From Gnetum montanum (Eukaryota; Streptophyta; Gnetopsida; Gnetales; Gnetaceae), in the NCBI GenBank assembly GCA_015680685.1, contig MNCI01002682.1, positions 352 to 62,351 of the forward strand: a DNA stretch of 62,000 nt, in the 5' to 3' direction. A program made the position numbers and the translations under genes. This document shows, piece by piece, positions 49,010 through 58,155 of the stretch (the first letter of the stretch is position 1; each line of letters opens with the position of its first letter). Below the pieces are notes generated by a model, which saw nothing but the letters and a program-made list of their open reading frames with translations, was not told where the DNA came from and did not search any database.

Positions 49010-49165
49010 AAAAAAATAGATGTCTAACTTACTATATAGACATCTATGCCATGTCTACCACAAACACAGATAGACATCTAACTTGGAAAGTAGACGTCTA
49101 TGGATATACATCTAACTTCTTATGTAGATGTCCCATGGTAGATGTCTTCAAGTAGATGTCTTGGC
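49010..49165 (-). promoter_or_regulatory. AGATGTCTA motif array upstream of the Copia second ORF
   Basis: About ten copies of TAGATGTCTA/TAGACATCTA or close variants in 155 bp, on both strands. The same motif is concentrated in U3 of both Copia LTRs (33405-33550; 51840-51990). The array lies about 150 bp upstream of ATG 48867. No convincing TATA box; TTATTAAATCC near 48980 is the nearest candidate. Regulatory role inferred. Confidence 0.45.
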
Positions 49166-49339
49166 AAGAAAGGTTTGGGAATGGCTATTAAAGACTACAG
49201 TCTTAAGAGATATTCAAGGTGGAATGAAGACTTACCTCTACTTACCTTACTTGCTAAAGAAAATGAAGATGTCTAAAGAGGTTGAGAATGAGATGCTTCT
49301 TTTGAAGTGCCTCCTTTCATACAAATTTCTTCTATTTCT

Positions 49340-51127
49340 AAAGTTTGGCTCCCTTTGAAAAAAAAAATTTGGAGAAGATTCTTTCACTACCTTCCTTTTG
49401 TTTGATTCTCCATACCTTTTTGACTTCCTTACCCTTCTGATTTATCCTTCCTTTCTTCTTGTCATGCAAGGCTTCCTTTCTAGGTACATGTTGATAAGAC
49501 CAAGGAGTTTTGTGATATGACCAAGTGTTCATGTGATAATAATTACAATTATAATCCCATTACTTATGCCCAAATATATTACAATAATAACATCTAACCC
49601 TTTTATTTTGATTGAAGTTATCAAACCTTGGAGTTGCTCTTTGTTTGGGTGTAGTCCCAGTAGTCACCTCAATATTTGAAGTGGTCTCTTATTCGGATGA
49701 ATTTTGTGTGGATTCTTGTTCTTGTTGATAACATTCTAGTCCACTTTTATTTTGTTAACTTCTTCCTTGTCTAAGAACTATCTAGATAGATTCTTTTCCT
49801 TTAACTAGCATTTCATTTACAAGTTTAGCATTTGCAAGTTCTTCCTTAATCTACTCATAGGACAAGGTTAGTTTTTTATTCTTAGCCCTTAGGTCTAAGT
49901 TATCTTTTGTGAGATCTAAAATTCTCATATTTAATAAAGAGACATCTTGATCCTTGTTCCATAATTCATTCTTTAATTTTATACAAAGATTTTAAAGAGA
50001 TAAAAGTTCATTGCATAAGAGGTCATACCTTTCTTCATCAATTTCCATTTGATCATCATCATTAGACAAGCTAACATCATCATCTGTGAGAGCCATACTA
50101 ATGAGGTGTGAATCCTTTGAACTATCATCCACCTCTTCTTCACTTTGCTCTCCATCATCCCAGCTTGCGTAGAAATTAGTCCTTTTTGTATCTACATCAA
50201 ACTTATCTTTTCATTGCAACTTGCCAATACTAGGATATTCGGAGGCCACATGGCCTCTTCCACCACATACCCAACATTCTATTGAAAATGCATTAAAATT
50301 TTAATTTGAAAAATTCTTACCTTTACCTTTGGTGTTGGACTAGTTGGGCCTTGGTCGATTGAAGCTTCTTCCTTTTCTTGCTAGAAGCCTTTAAACTCTT
50401 GATAGAAGAGCTATTTCTTCCTCACTGTTCATTTTTTGTTCAGCTAGTACCTTCTCTTTTGAAGTTGATTTTAAGGTGGTAGGATTTTCTTTTATTGCTG
50501 CTTCACTTATGAGATTTATTTCATAAGCAATAACAGAACTTTGGAGCTCTTCAAATTTTAGGACCAAAAAATATCCAATTTCTTCCATAACTTTAACCTT
50601 AGGTATAAATTTAGGTTGTAGTGTTCTAATAATTTTTATAATTACATCACTTTTAGGAAAGTCCTTGCCTGTACCCCTAATTGCTACAATTAGATCATTT
50701 GCCATAGAAAAATAATCTTTAATTTTTTCACCTTCCCTCATCTTAAGTTTATCATATTCACTTTGCAAGACCAAAAGTTTTGATTATTTGACAATGGATG
50801 TGCCTTCATAGGTAGCCTCTAAGGTTTTCCAAAGTTCCTTAGTAGTCTTATACCTACCTATTCTATTAAATTTAGACTTATTTAATGCACAATATAAATA
50901 ATTTTTTACTTTAGAATCATACATAAATTTATCTCTTTCTCAGGTATCCATTTGTTCATTGGCTTGAGAACTTTTGATGTGCTATCAACAAGCAGTGTGT
51001 AGCCTTCAAGGATTGACTCCCAAACTTTAAATTCCATGGACTTGAAGAAGCCTTGCATCCTTGCCTTCCAATATGCAAAATCAAACCCATTAAACATCAG
51101 TGGCTTTGTGTAGGATGTCCCCTCCAT
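49340..51127 (-). pseudogene. Copia gag
   Basis: ATG 51127. The first block has F-D-F-A-Y-W-K-A-R-M-Q-G-F and V-W-E-S-I, then the UBN2-type core at 50774-50391 (L-K-M-R-E-G-E-K-I-K-D-Y-F). A zinc knuckle, C-W-V-C-G-G-R-G-H-V-A-S-E-Y, follows near 50275, with the last Cys replaced by Tyr. Then comes an acidic Ser-rich linker and a Leu/Asn/Lys-rich coiled-coil stretch, and a second knuckle C-Y-Y-C-x3-G-H-x4-C near 49580. The layout resembles SIRE-type Copia gag. Stops and frameshifts. No protease or integrase follows. Confidence 0.75.
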
Positions 51128-51170
51128 GGTTCACTCTTGAACATTGAAGCACAAACTTGAGAGTATAAGA

Positions 51171-51181
51171 CTTTGATACTA
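51171..51181 (-). other. Copia primer-binding site, initiator-Met type
   Basis: The minus strand TAGTATCAAAG resembles the plant initiator-Met primer site TGGTATCAGAG with two G to A changes. It lies two bases inside the right LTR and sets the minus orientation. Confidence 0.7.
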
Positions 51182-51183
51182 CT

Positions 51184-52258
51184 TGAGGATTAAGAACTTA
51201 GAAAGGGGAGTTGAATAAGTACCCCAATTTGAAAAATGCACTAGCCAAAAACACACCAAATTTTATGTGGTTCCCTAACTTGGGTACTTCACACTCGAAG
51301 GGCAGATTCCTTGCACACCTCTAGACTTTATTTATTCAAAATGTGGTTTAAAGGAAATAACACCCTATACAAGCTCTAAGCTCTGCTCTAGGATGTTTCA
51401 TCACTACGAAACTACTCCACCTGCAAAGTCCCAACAAGCTCAAAATGTGGTTTCAAGGATCCCATACACTTTACAAAATTGAGCTCTGCTCTGGAGTGTT
51501 TTGATGCTACAAAACTACTCAATCCCACATGATCCTAATAAGCTTAATATAGATGCCTTCTTTCAAGAAGCACATCAACCTCGTAGAGGTACAAGAAAGA
51601 AAGAAAAGAACAAAGAAAGAATGTAACTAAATTTACAAGTCCTTGTACTTGAAGCTTGGTACAAATTACAATTAAGCAAATGATGTTACAATGAGGAGAA
51701 AGAATAGAATTGCATAGAATAGACAATGAGAAGCTTATGTGAACAATGCTTGCACAATTTTCAAGATTTTGACATCATCTTATAGCCTCAAAGTTTTTGA
51801 AAACTCCTCAAAATTCATGCAATGGCTAGTAAACGACTAGTGTAGACATCTACTTCGAAGTTGGGATGTCTAATTGAGATTGACCTTAATTTAGGAGAGA
51901 TGTCTATCTAACAGATGGAACATCTACAGGGAGATGTCTATTGTTGGAGATAGATGTTTACTATTTTTCAAAGATGTCTCCTCAAATTTTGAGCTTTGAC
52001 TTCTAAGGCTTTCTCGTGTCAATTTATCTTCTTGGCAGTCCTTTGAGATTCTTCATTTGACTTGTAGGCTTCATTTTCATCCATGTTCTCATCTTGCCCA
52101 TGTGGTCTTCATTTCATCATCTTCTCGTAGATCTCGTTTCCTTGAGTTCTCAGATCTCATTGTGGAGTTCATGTTAATGTCCTATAAAATCATCATCCAT
52201 CACAAACATTCTATATTCTCTATTTTCCTTAAGGTTTTGACATACTAAAAGGTCAACA
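51184..52258 (-). repeat. Copia 5' LTR (1075 bp), with the intact E6 target site
   Basis: Plus-strand reading TGAGGATT...GGTCAACA. A TATA-like GGCTATAAGATG on the minus strand is near 51777-51788, with AGATGTCTA repeats upstream in U3. A 104-bp tandem duplication (51337-51440 and 51441-51544) explains why it is longer than the split left LTR (977 bp). Confidence 0.85.
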
Positions 52259-52263
52259 ACATG

Positions 52264-52523
52264 CTTGATGTCCTTACATTTTTTGTTCTTGATTTTTGCC
52301 AATTTATAAATAGATTTTTCTCCTTCATTTGTTTCTAATTTCTTATAAAAGCTATCCAAGGCCTTATGTTTGGCTTTGGCTACTACTATGATTGCCTCCT
52401 TCTTTGTCATTTTGTACATCAACTTATTTTCTTGGCTACTACTTTGTTGGCATTCCTTAAAGCATTTTTTCTTATTTTGGATAGTGTGTTGCACTTCATC
52501 TCTCCGCCAAGACCAAGATTAGA
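52264..52523 (-). mobile_element. RTE-like LINE, 5' part
   Basis: The minus-strand frame at 52494-52264 reads K-K-K-C-F-K-E-C-Q-Q-S, A-K-H-K-A-L-D-S-F-Y-K-K-L and I-Y-K-L-A-K-I-K-N-K-K, the segment before RT in RTE-type LINEs. At 52264 it continues in frame into 32857 once the Copia insertion and one copy of ACATG are removed. The 5' end is truncated near 52523, as is usual for LINEs. Confidence 0.75.
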
Positions 52524-52892
52524 ACCACTAGGCTAACACCTCATTGTTTTGGTACCCTTTAATCTAATGTTATTCACCTAAAATTTCTCATAATGAATCT
52601 TTTTTATTTAGAGACAATAAATGGCTAGTTTGAGTCATACTGAAGGCATTGTTATATTTTTTTTTTTTTTGTATCTCTTCTAATATATCATGTTGGTTAT
52701 ATGTCTTGGGTTGTACCTTTAGTCAAATTGTTTCAAGTCCTAACATACCTTCAACCAATGAGATGATAGCTCAATTAGTTAATTTATTACTTAGTTATGA
52801 CTAGATTATTATTATTATTGGCTTAGTGGCATGAGTATTTTATAGCTAAAGAAATGAGTTAAGCTCCTTATCCTTATTTTTTGTTTACTTAT
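52524..52892. other. Spacer, no gene seen
   Basis: The minus-strand GGTGTTAGCCTAGTGGTT (about 52525-52542) resembles the A-box head of the SINE-like units, so the LINE may abut a SINE piece. The rest is AT-rich with a T run near 52659. It ends at CTTAT, the solo-LTR duplication. Confidence 0.4.
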
Positions 52893-53757
52893 TGATGAAC
52901 TGTATTTTGTTTGGCTCCAATATCAGATGCATTCGATATTGGAGCCTTGATATCAAATACCCAATATTGGGGCCCAAGAAGCGATGTCGAATATCCGATA
53001 TCGCGGAATGTGTGCTAGGCTATAAATATAGCGCTTGGGCACATGGTTTGGGCATAAGTTTTATCAATAGAGTAGTCGAACCCTTGCAATTTTATTTCGT
53101 AGTCTTAGAGAATAGTCAATGAGTGCTCGCAGTGTGGATCTGAGTTAGTTATATGGTGTCTTATTTTAGTGGCAATGTACCTGGACACATTTCATAAAGG
53201 TAATAAGTTCGAGATTGATTCTTATGCATTGCAGCACTTTAACTTAGATTTACTTACTATGCAATTTACTTTTCATGTACTTAGTTAATATTTACGTATC
53301 TATGCATATTAATGAATTGGCAAAATGAGCACAACCAGTTTTGAGCGTAAACACTTATTTGCCTGGTAACCCCAACAGCGTTATTGCTTGGTTCGCCCAA
53401 TAGCATAGCGCTTGGTAATCCTAGTAGTGGATACGTGGGTTCAAGATGTGTATAGCAAGCTAGGAACAGACACTCATTGCCCATAGGCTAGTTTAGACTT
53501 TACTTTCCGTTGTTAATTAGTTAAATAATTGATTTCTTTTATCATTAGGAGTAGCATAAGGTCAAAACAACATCAATTCACTTTCGACCAAACCATATGT
53601 AACAAAGCTACCACTAGTCCAAGTGCGAAGACAACGAATTACAATCAAGACATAATGATCTAGATGCCACGACTAGTCCCATTTATGGAATTTGACCGAA
53701 TTGTGTGTGAACGCTTATGATTCGTATGGTTAGGCGTAAGGGATATGTCGCTCATCA
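52893..53757 (+). repeat. Solo LTR (865 bp), TSD CTTAT
   Basis: TGATGAA...CTCATCA with CTTAT on both sides (52888-52892, 53758-53762) and no internal sequence: the product of recombination between two LTRs. TATA box CTATAAATATAGCGC at about 53019-53033. U3 holds a perfect 12-bp stem (52913-52924/52935-52946) and other GATAT palindromes. It keeps many more CpGs than the other LTRs, so it may be younger or less methylated. It lies about 0.8 kb upstream of the DJ-1 start. Confidence 0.9.
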
Positions 53758-53919
53758 CTTATATTATTAAAAATATGTATAAAGACAAACTTGATGTTAG
53801 TTGCATACATTGAGTTACATATAGTAAAAAATAATAATAGGATGAGCTGGTTTAGATAAGTAGGACACTTGGCAAGCCATGTAGTCTCACTACTAGTCGG
53901 ACAAGCCATGCACTAGAGA

Positions 53920-54010
53920 AATTAAAACACTCCACCTTACAAAGAACTTCAAGACATTATAGCTATTCTTAGATTGGATGAATTATCAAAAGAAGATCGT
54001 TTAACTATAG
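53920..54010 (+). pseudogene. atpB: Plastid atpB fragment (nuclear insertion)
   Basis: From TAC 53938 the frame reads [23 protein letters not shown], which I recognise as a conserved stretch of chloroplast ATP synthase beta subunit, with G to R and E to K changes. Upstream bases give a match to the preceding V-K-Q-T-L-Q segment after a 1-base shift. The match ends after about 90 bp. Spelling is AT-rich as in plastid genes. A small nuclear copy of plastid DNA is the simplest explanation. Confidence 0.7.
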
Positions 54011-54209
54011 AAATATGAGATTGAATTGTAGTACCACCAAATGTTAACTTGTACGCATGCATATTCAAAGCATATATAATGCAATCAAGTATTTTATAAA
54101 AAGAGAAAAAAAGAAAAACTCTTTTTCCCTTGAAAATTTAATACGTCCCCGAAGAGACCTCCATCTTGCATAGAGGGTGGGCACAAATACAGTACCATGG
54201 AAAAGCCGA

Positions 54210-54327
54210 TGACGTCACGCGGGTACGGTATCATGCCACCATTCTTCTCGAAATGTATCATTTTTCTTTTTAATTAGAATTATAAAAATAGCTTTTTAAC
54301 TTGCTACTCATACACATTCCTATAAAA
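54210..54327 (+). promoter_or_regulatory. DJ-1 gene promoter: TGACGTCA site and TATA box
   Basis: TGACGTCA (54210-54217) is a perfect palindrome and the classic binding site for TGA/bZIP factors. TATAAAA lies at 54321-54327, placing transcription start near 54350 and leaving a leader of about 220 bases. From about 54180 the DNA becomes CpG-rich compared with the transposons. Confidence 0.6.
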
Positions 54328-54570
54328 CAGTCTGGGAACAAAAATCCAATAATCGACCTTGCGCATTCCGGTGAATTTTCTGAGCCGAAGCATCTGTTCT
54401 ACAACTCCTGGGCCGATTTTCATCAGCAGTAAACAGAGGTTCCGAATTTCTTACCTCATCGCAACATTGTTAATAATAAATCCATAATGATACAATTCCG
54501 CATTTTTTTTATGCACATTGATCTCCTCACTTTCTGTGATTCCGCGAAGCAAGGCCAGTGGCTCGCATGT

Positions 54571-57379
54571 ATGGCTTGCAGTAGCAGCTTGGCGGCAGCA
54601 GCATCAACATCGAATTTGACATGCCTTCCGTCGTACTTGTTTTCAGGATCTAAAATTCGACGCCTACCTAGAGGCTTCTCTGGATTTCATTCGATTAAGA
54701 CGCGCAGCAGAGGTTTCCAGGCCGCCATGGCTACAGCTCAGAAAAAGGTATAGTAAATGCTCATTTTTTTGCTTTAATTATTCTACATATTTAAAAGCGC
54801 AAAGCTATGATTAAATGGCCATTGAGCCATGAGTGTATCTTAATATTTTCGGTATCTGTGTGCCGAGGAAACATACGCCGCATAAGCATTTTGTAGTTCT
54901 GTTGGTTTTATTTGAACGGAATTAGGGAATTTTGAGGCTGTTATTAGCCAGACATATTTTGAAGTAGAGGCATGCAATGGTTAAAGGCAAACGGAAAAGG
55001 TTTACAGAACTCATGGCCTTGTCGTACCCTTGATAATTGATTCCATTAAGAAATGAATTTGCTGCCTTTGATGAGTTGATGCCACGGCAATGGGCATGCT
55101 TCATTCCATTTAAGCATTGCCATTAGTTAAAATTCATAATTGGGATATTATATTTGCAAATTTGGTTGATTTGTTAAAATGTTACATAATGATGTACATT
55201 TCTACTGTCCGGTAAATCTAAAGGGTCTAAGGACCTAATAAAATTTCACTTTCAGTATAAATATTGGTGTAATCGAAGAAAATAAGGAAACTTTTTATAT
55301 GTTTATATATTTGTACTTGTATATTTATATTATTTCCGGATTTTCCAGGAAGGTTATAATTCATGCTGCTGTTCTGTCCATCCAAACGTTAAAGCATTAT
55401 AACGTTTTTATTGGAGAAAAAATGATACGCTTGTTGCTTTGCAGTAGCTTATGTTAACAAGGAATCATGGGTAGAGTATTAGAATCATGGGTAGAGTATT
55501 AGAAAGGCTGGGATATCGCTTATTGATTAGATATTCCAACAGATACTCGATTTAATGAGTAGAAAACTAGCAATGGAGCTAGTTAAGAGATTAGAAAAAT
55601 TGCAGTGCAGTATATATCTTTTCTTGACAATACCGTACATGAGGGAAAAATACATCTCATTTAGTGGGATAAAAGTCCGTCTGCTATAGAAATGCAGTGG
55701 ACTTGGACTCAAAAAATAAAAAAAATTATCTAATGTAGCACCTTTGGGAAAGCAAGCATGAAGGACCATGACGAATGAGGATATAATGCATGTCAGATTC
55801 ATGAAGGTGAGGTTTTTAGATCACAAAGTAGAAGGTTTAGGAGGATCCCATATTAATAGAGCATTAACAGTAGGTGGGGACACTTGAAAAATGTGTATAA
55901 GAATGCAGTATTATTGAATGGAGTTATCAGAATGGTGATGTTTGTGTATGGAAAACCAAACTATTAAGCAAGTCAAATACATAAAGAAGTTATATAGCTA
56001 CCGTGTACAATGAAACTTATTGCCTTTGTTAATTTAAATCCAATGAATAGTTTCTCACAATGCAAAACCATACCAGTGTCAAATCCCTTGTTGATCAACC
56101 CACAGAGGTCTAACACTAACCTTTTGAAATTAGTGGTTTTATATTAATTATATTATTCAAATCTGGTAACTTTTTAGATTTGTTTATCATAGATATGTAA
56201 GGAGGTTTATAATTGCGGCTGAAAAACTTACCTAAAAGGGTTTCTTTTAGCAGGACCACTAAAATCTCTGCATGAGCATGGCCTTTTGTTTGTTTTGGAA
56301 TTCATGAAGATATGTTTTTTTTTTTGGGTGTGAATCAAACATGTTCTAAAAATGTTTAAAAAATGCAAGGAATCTCTCATTACGAGTGCACTGGAGTGTG
56401 GTTGTAGTGTTGAAATTTAAACTTTAATAGGCAAATGCACTTGCTTATTGTATGGCTAACGTTAAGTCCTTTCAGGTTTTGGTTCCTATTGCATTTGGCA
56501 CAGAAGAAATGGAGGCTGTTATTTTGGTCGATGTTTTACGAAGAGCAGGTTCCGATGTAACTGTCGCATCAGTTGATAAACACTTGAAGATTGAGGCATC
56601 ACGAAAAGTGTACCTTGTTGCTGATAAGCATATTTCCAAGTGCACTGAAGAAATATTTGACCTTATTGTTTTGCCGGTATAGATTTTATTTCATTTCCCT
56701 GATTTATTTTCCTCTAGTTAAGAGAGGACGTTGGAATGATAAGCTTTATTTCTGGTTTATATACATGTTTCGGATGAGCTAGTGTTCTATCCAATTTTCT
56801 AGTCTTCTAGTTCTAACTCTGTTTTTCCTAGGGAGGAATGCCTGGATCAACTAGACTTAGAAATTGTAAAATTCTTGAAAGCATCACAAAGAAACAAGCA
56901 AAGGAAGGACGTCTTTATGGTGCTATATGTGCTGCCCCAGCTGAAGCCCTGGAATCATGGGGTTTGCTGAAAGGCTTACAGGTATGCTGTTGCCAGTGAC
57001 CGCATAAATTATGTTCATATGTTTTTTGATATCTAATATTTTAATAAAAGAGCTTTATTTATTATACCGTTGTAACTGTTTTTAAATTTCCAAATAAGAC
57101 ATTTTCACATGCAAATGGTTATGAATGAGTTTATTTTAATTTTGAGGAATTTGGCTGAACATTTATTTTGTTTGTCCTTGATCAAAGGCAACATGCCACC
57201 CATCTTTCCTTAGCATGTTATCTTCAGCACCAACTGTTGCATCAAGGGTCCAGAAAGATGGGATTGTAACTACTAGTCAAGGTCCTGGAACTGCAATTGA
57301 GTTTGCTTTGTCTTTGATTGAACAATTATATGGCAAGGAAAAAGCTGATGAGGTTGCGTTGCCTATGGTATTCCACTAA
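54571..57379 (+). CDS. DJ1: DJ-1/PfpI-family protein, plastid-targeted (four exons)
   Basis: Exons: 54571-54747, 56476-56676, 56832-56981, 57188-57379. All introns are GT-AG and phase 0. The product is 239 residues if the stop at 57377-57379 is used. Residues 1 to about 50 are Ser/Ala/Arg-rich with almost no acidic residues, like a plastid transit peptide. The DJ-1 domain follows: [16 protein letters not shown] with the conserved Glu (residue 72), L-I-V-L-P-G-G-M-P-G, A-I-C-A-A-P with the reactive Cys (residue 159), C-H-P with the conserved His (180), and G-P-G-T-A-I-E-F. The family acts on methylglyoxal or oxidised targets and in redox stress defence; plant DJ-1 proteins usually have two such domains. 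Exon 4 ends either at the stop or at a possible donor ATG|GTATTC (after 57367), so a second domain beyond the window is possible. Other starts are 54487 (in-frame extension), 54727 (GCCGCCATGG context) and 56452. Confidence 0.9.
54748..56475 (+). other. DJ-1 intron 1 (1728 bp)
   Basis: Donor AAAAAG|GTATAG, acceptor TCCTTTCAG. It includes a 20-bp perfect tandem duplication at 55462-55501 and no recognisable transposon. An ATG at 56452 is in frame with exon 2. Confidence 0.85.
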
Positions 57380-57562
57380 CCTTCCGACAGATTTCAAAAT
57401 GTACTTAGGTTATTGAAACATTGGTTTGTATTCTATGTGGTCATATCAGTGTTATTATTCTAGTTTGTTATTTCTATGATAAAATAATGTGTTCATGTTA
57501 GATGTAGAGAAAGGAATATTGATAGGTAGATTGTAAATATACACTGTTATGCAGGGACACAT

Positions 57563-58155
57563 TGTGACATCCCGTATCTGGATGTCATGACAAACGTCAA
57601 ATATACGATATATTAGACATTATGCGTACAAAAAAAATATACCAAATGCAAAATATAAGTGATATTTGACATTATGTATAAAGGAAATAATAGGAAAAAT
57701 GCAGAAAGAGAAAGAAAAGAATGCTTTATTAATATAGAATAGCATATTCGGATCGTGCTCTAAGAGTGTTTCTTGGGGTTTTCTTCCTTTGGCATCTATC
57801 CCTTAGAGGCAATCCAGCACTGCCACCACGATTAGGCCTATAACCCAGCCAAAAGGGATGGCCAGTCCACTTCCTATCATGCTTCACCTGGCTTCCCGTG
57901 AGTTGCCTATACCGGCTCTGCCACCCCATGACTTGCCTGTACCGGCTCTGCCATTCCATGCTAGCATGACCTCTAACCCTAGGTATAAATGCCTTAGGCC
58001 AAACCCCTAAGAGACATGTCCGTTATTACAATGCACCCTTTTGGGTCTTAATCACAACTACCCTTTTGGGTCTTATTAAGATAACAATAACACTTGTTAT
58101 GAAGAGACACCATCTTCATCAGTCAACAGCCTCATTTGGGAATGGGGATGTGACA
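57563..58155 (+). repeat. Second solo LTR (593 bp), TSD CACAT
   Basis: TGTGACATCCCG...GGATGTGACA flanked by CACAT on both sides (57558-57562, 58156-58160). A TATA-like GGTATAAATGCC near 57981 suggests plus orientation. It contains a 30-bp tandem repeat (57900-57959). It is unrelated to the TGATGAG family of LTRs. It lies 0.2 kb after DJ-1 exon 4, either in a further intron or in the 3' flank. Confidence 0.7.

Larger units (their letters stand above)
32858..52258 (-). mobile_element. Pol-less Ty1/Copia element inserted in the LINE; TSD ACATG
   Basis: LTR ends are TGTTGACC...CCTCA on the minus strand. ACATG flanks both sides (32853-32857 and 52259-52263). Without E6 and its duplication the element is about 6.4 kb: 5' LTR (51184-52258), initiator-Met-type primer site, gag (51127-49340), a motif array, a second ORF (48867-46850), polypurine tract, and 3' LTR (46830-46717 plus 33720-32858, split by E6). 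No integrase, RT or RNase H was seen in the 4.35-kb interior, so it would depend on a helper. Confidence 0.8.

Noticed and set aside
49010-49165. CRISPR-like repeat array
   Set aside because: Copies are short, degenerate, on both strands and unevenly spaced, in a plant retrotransposon.
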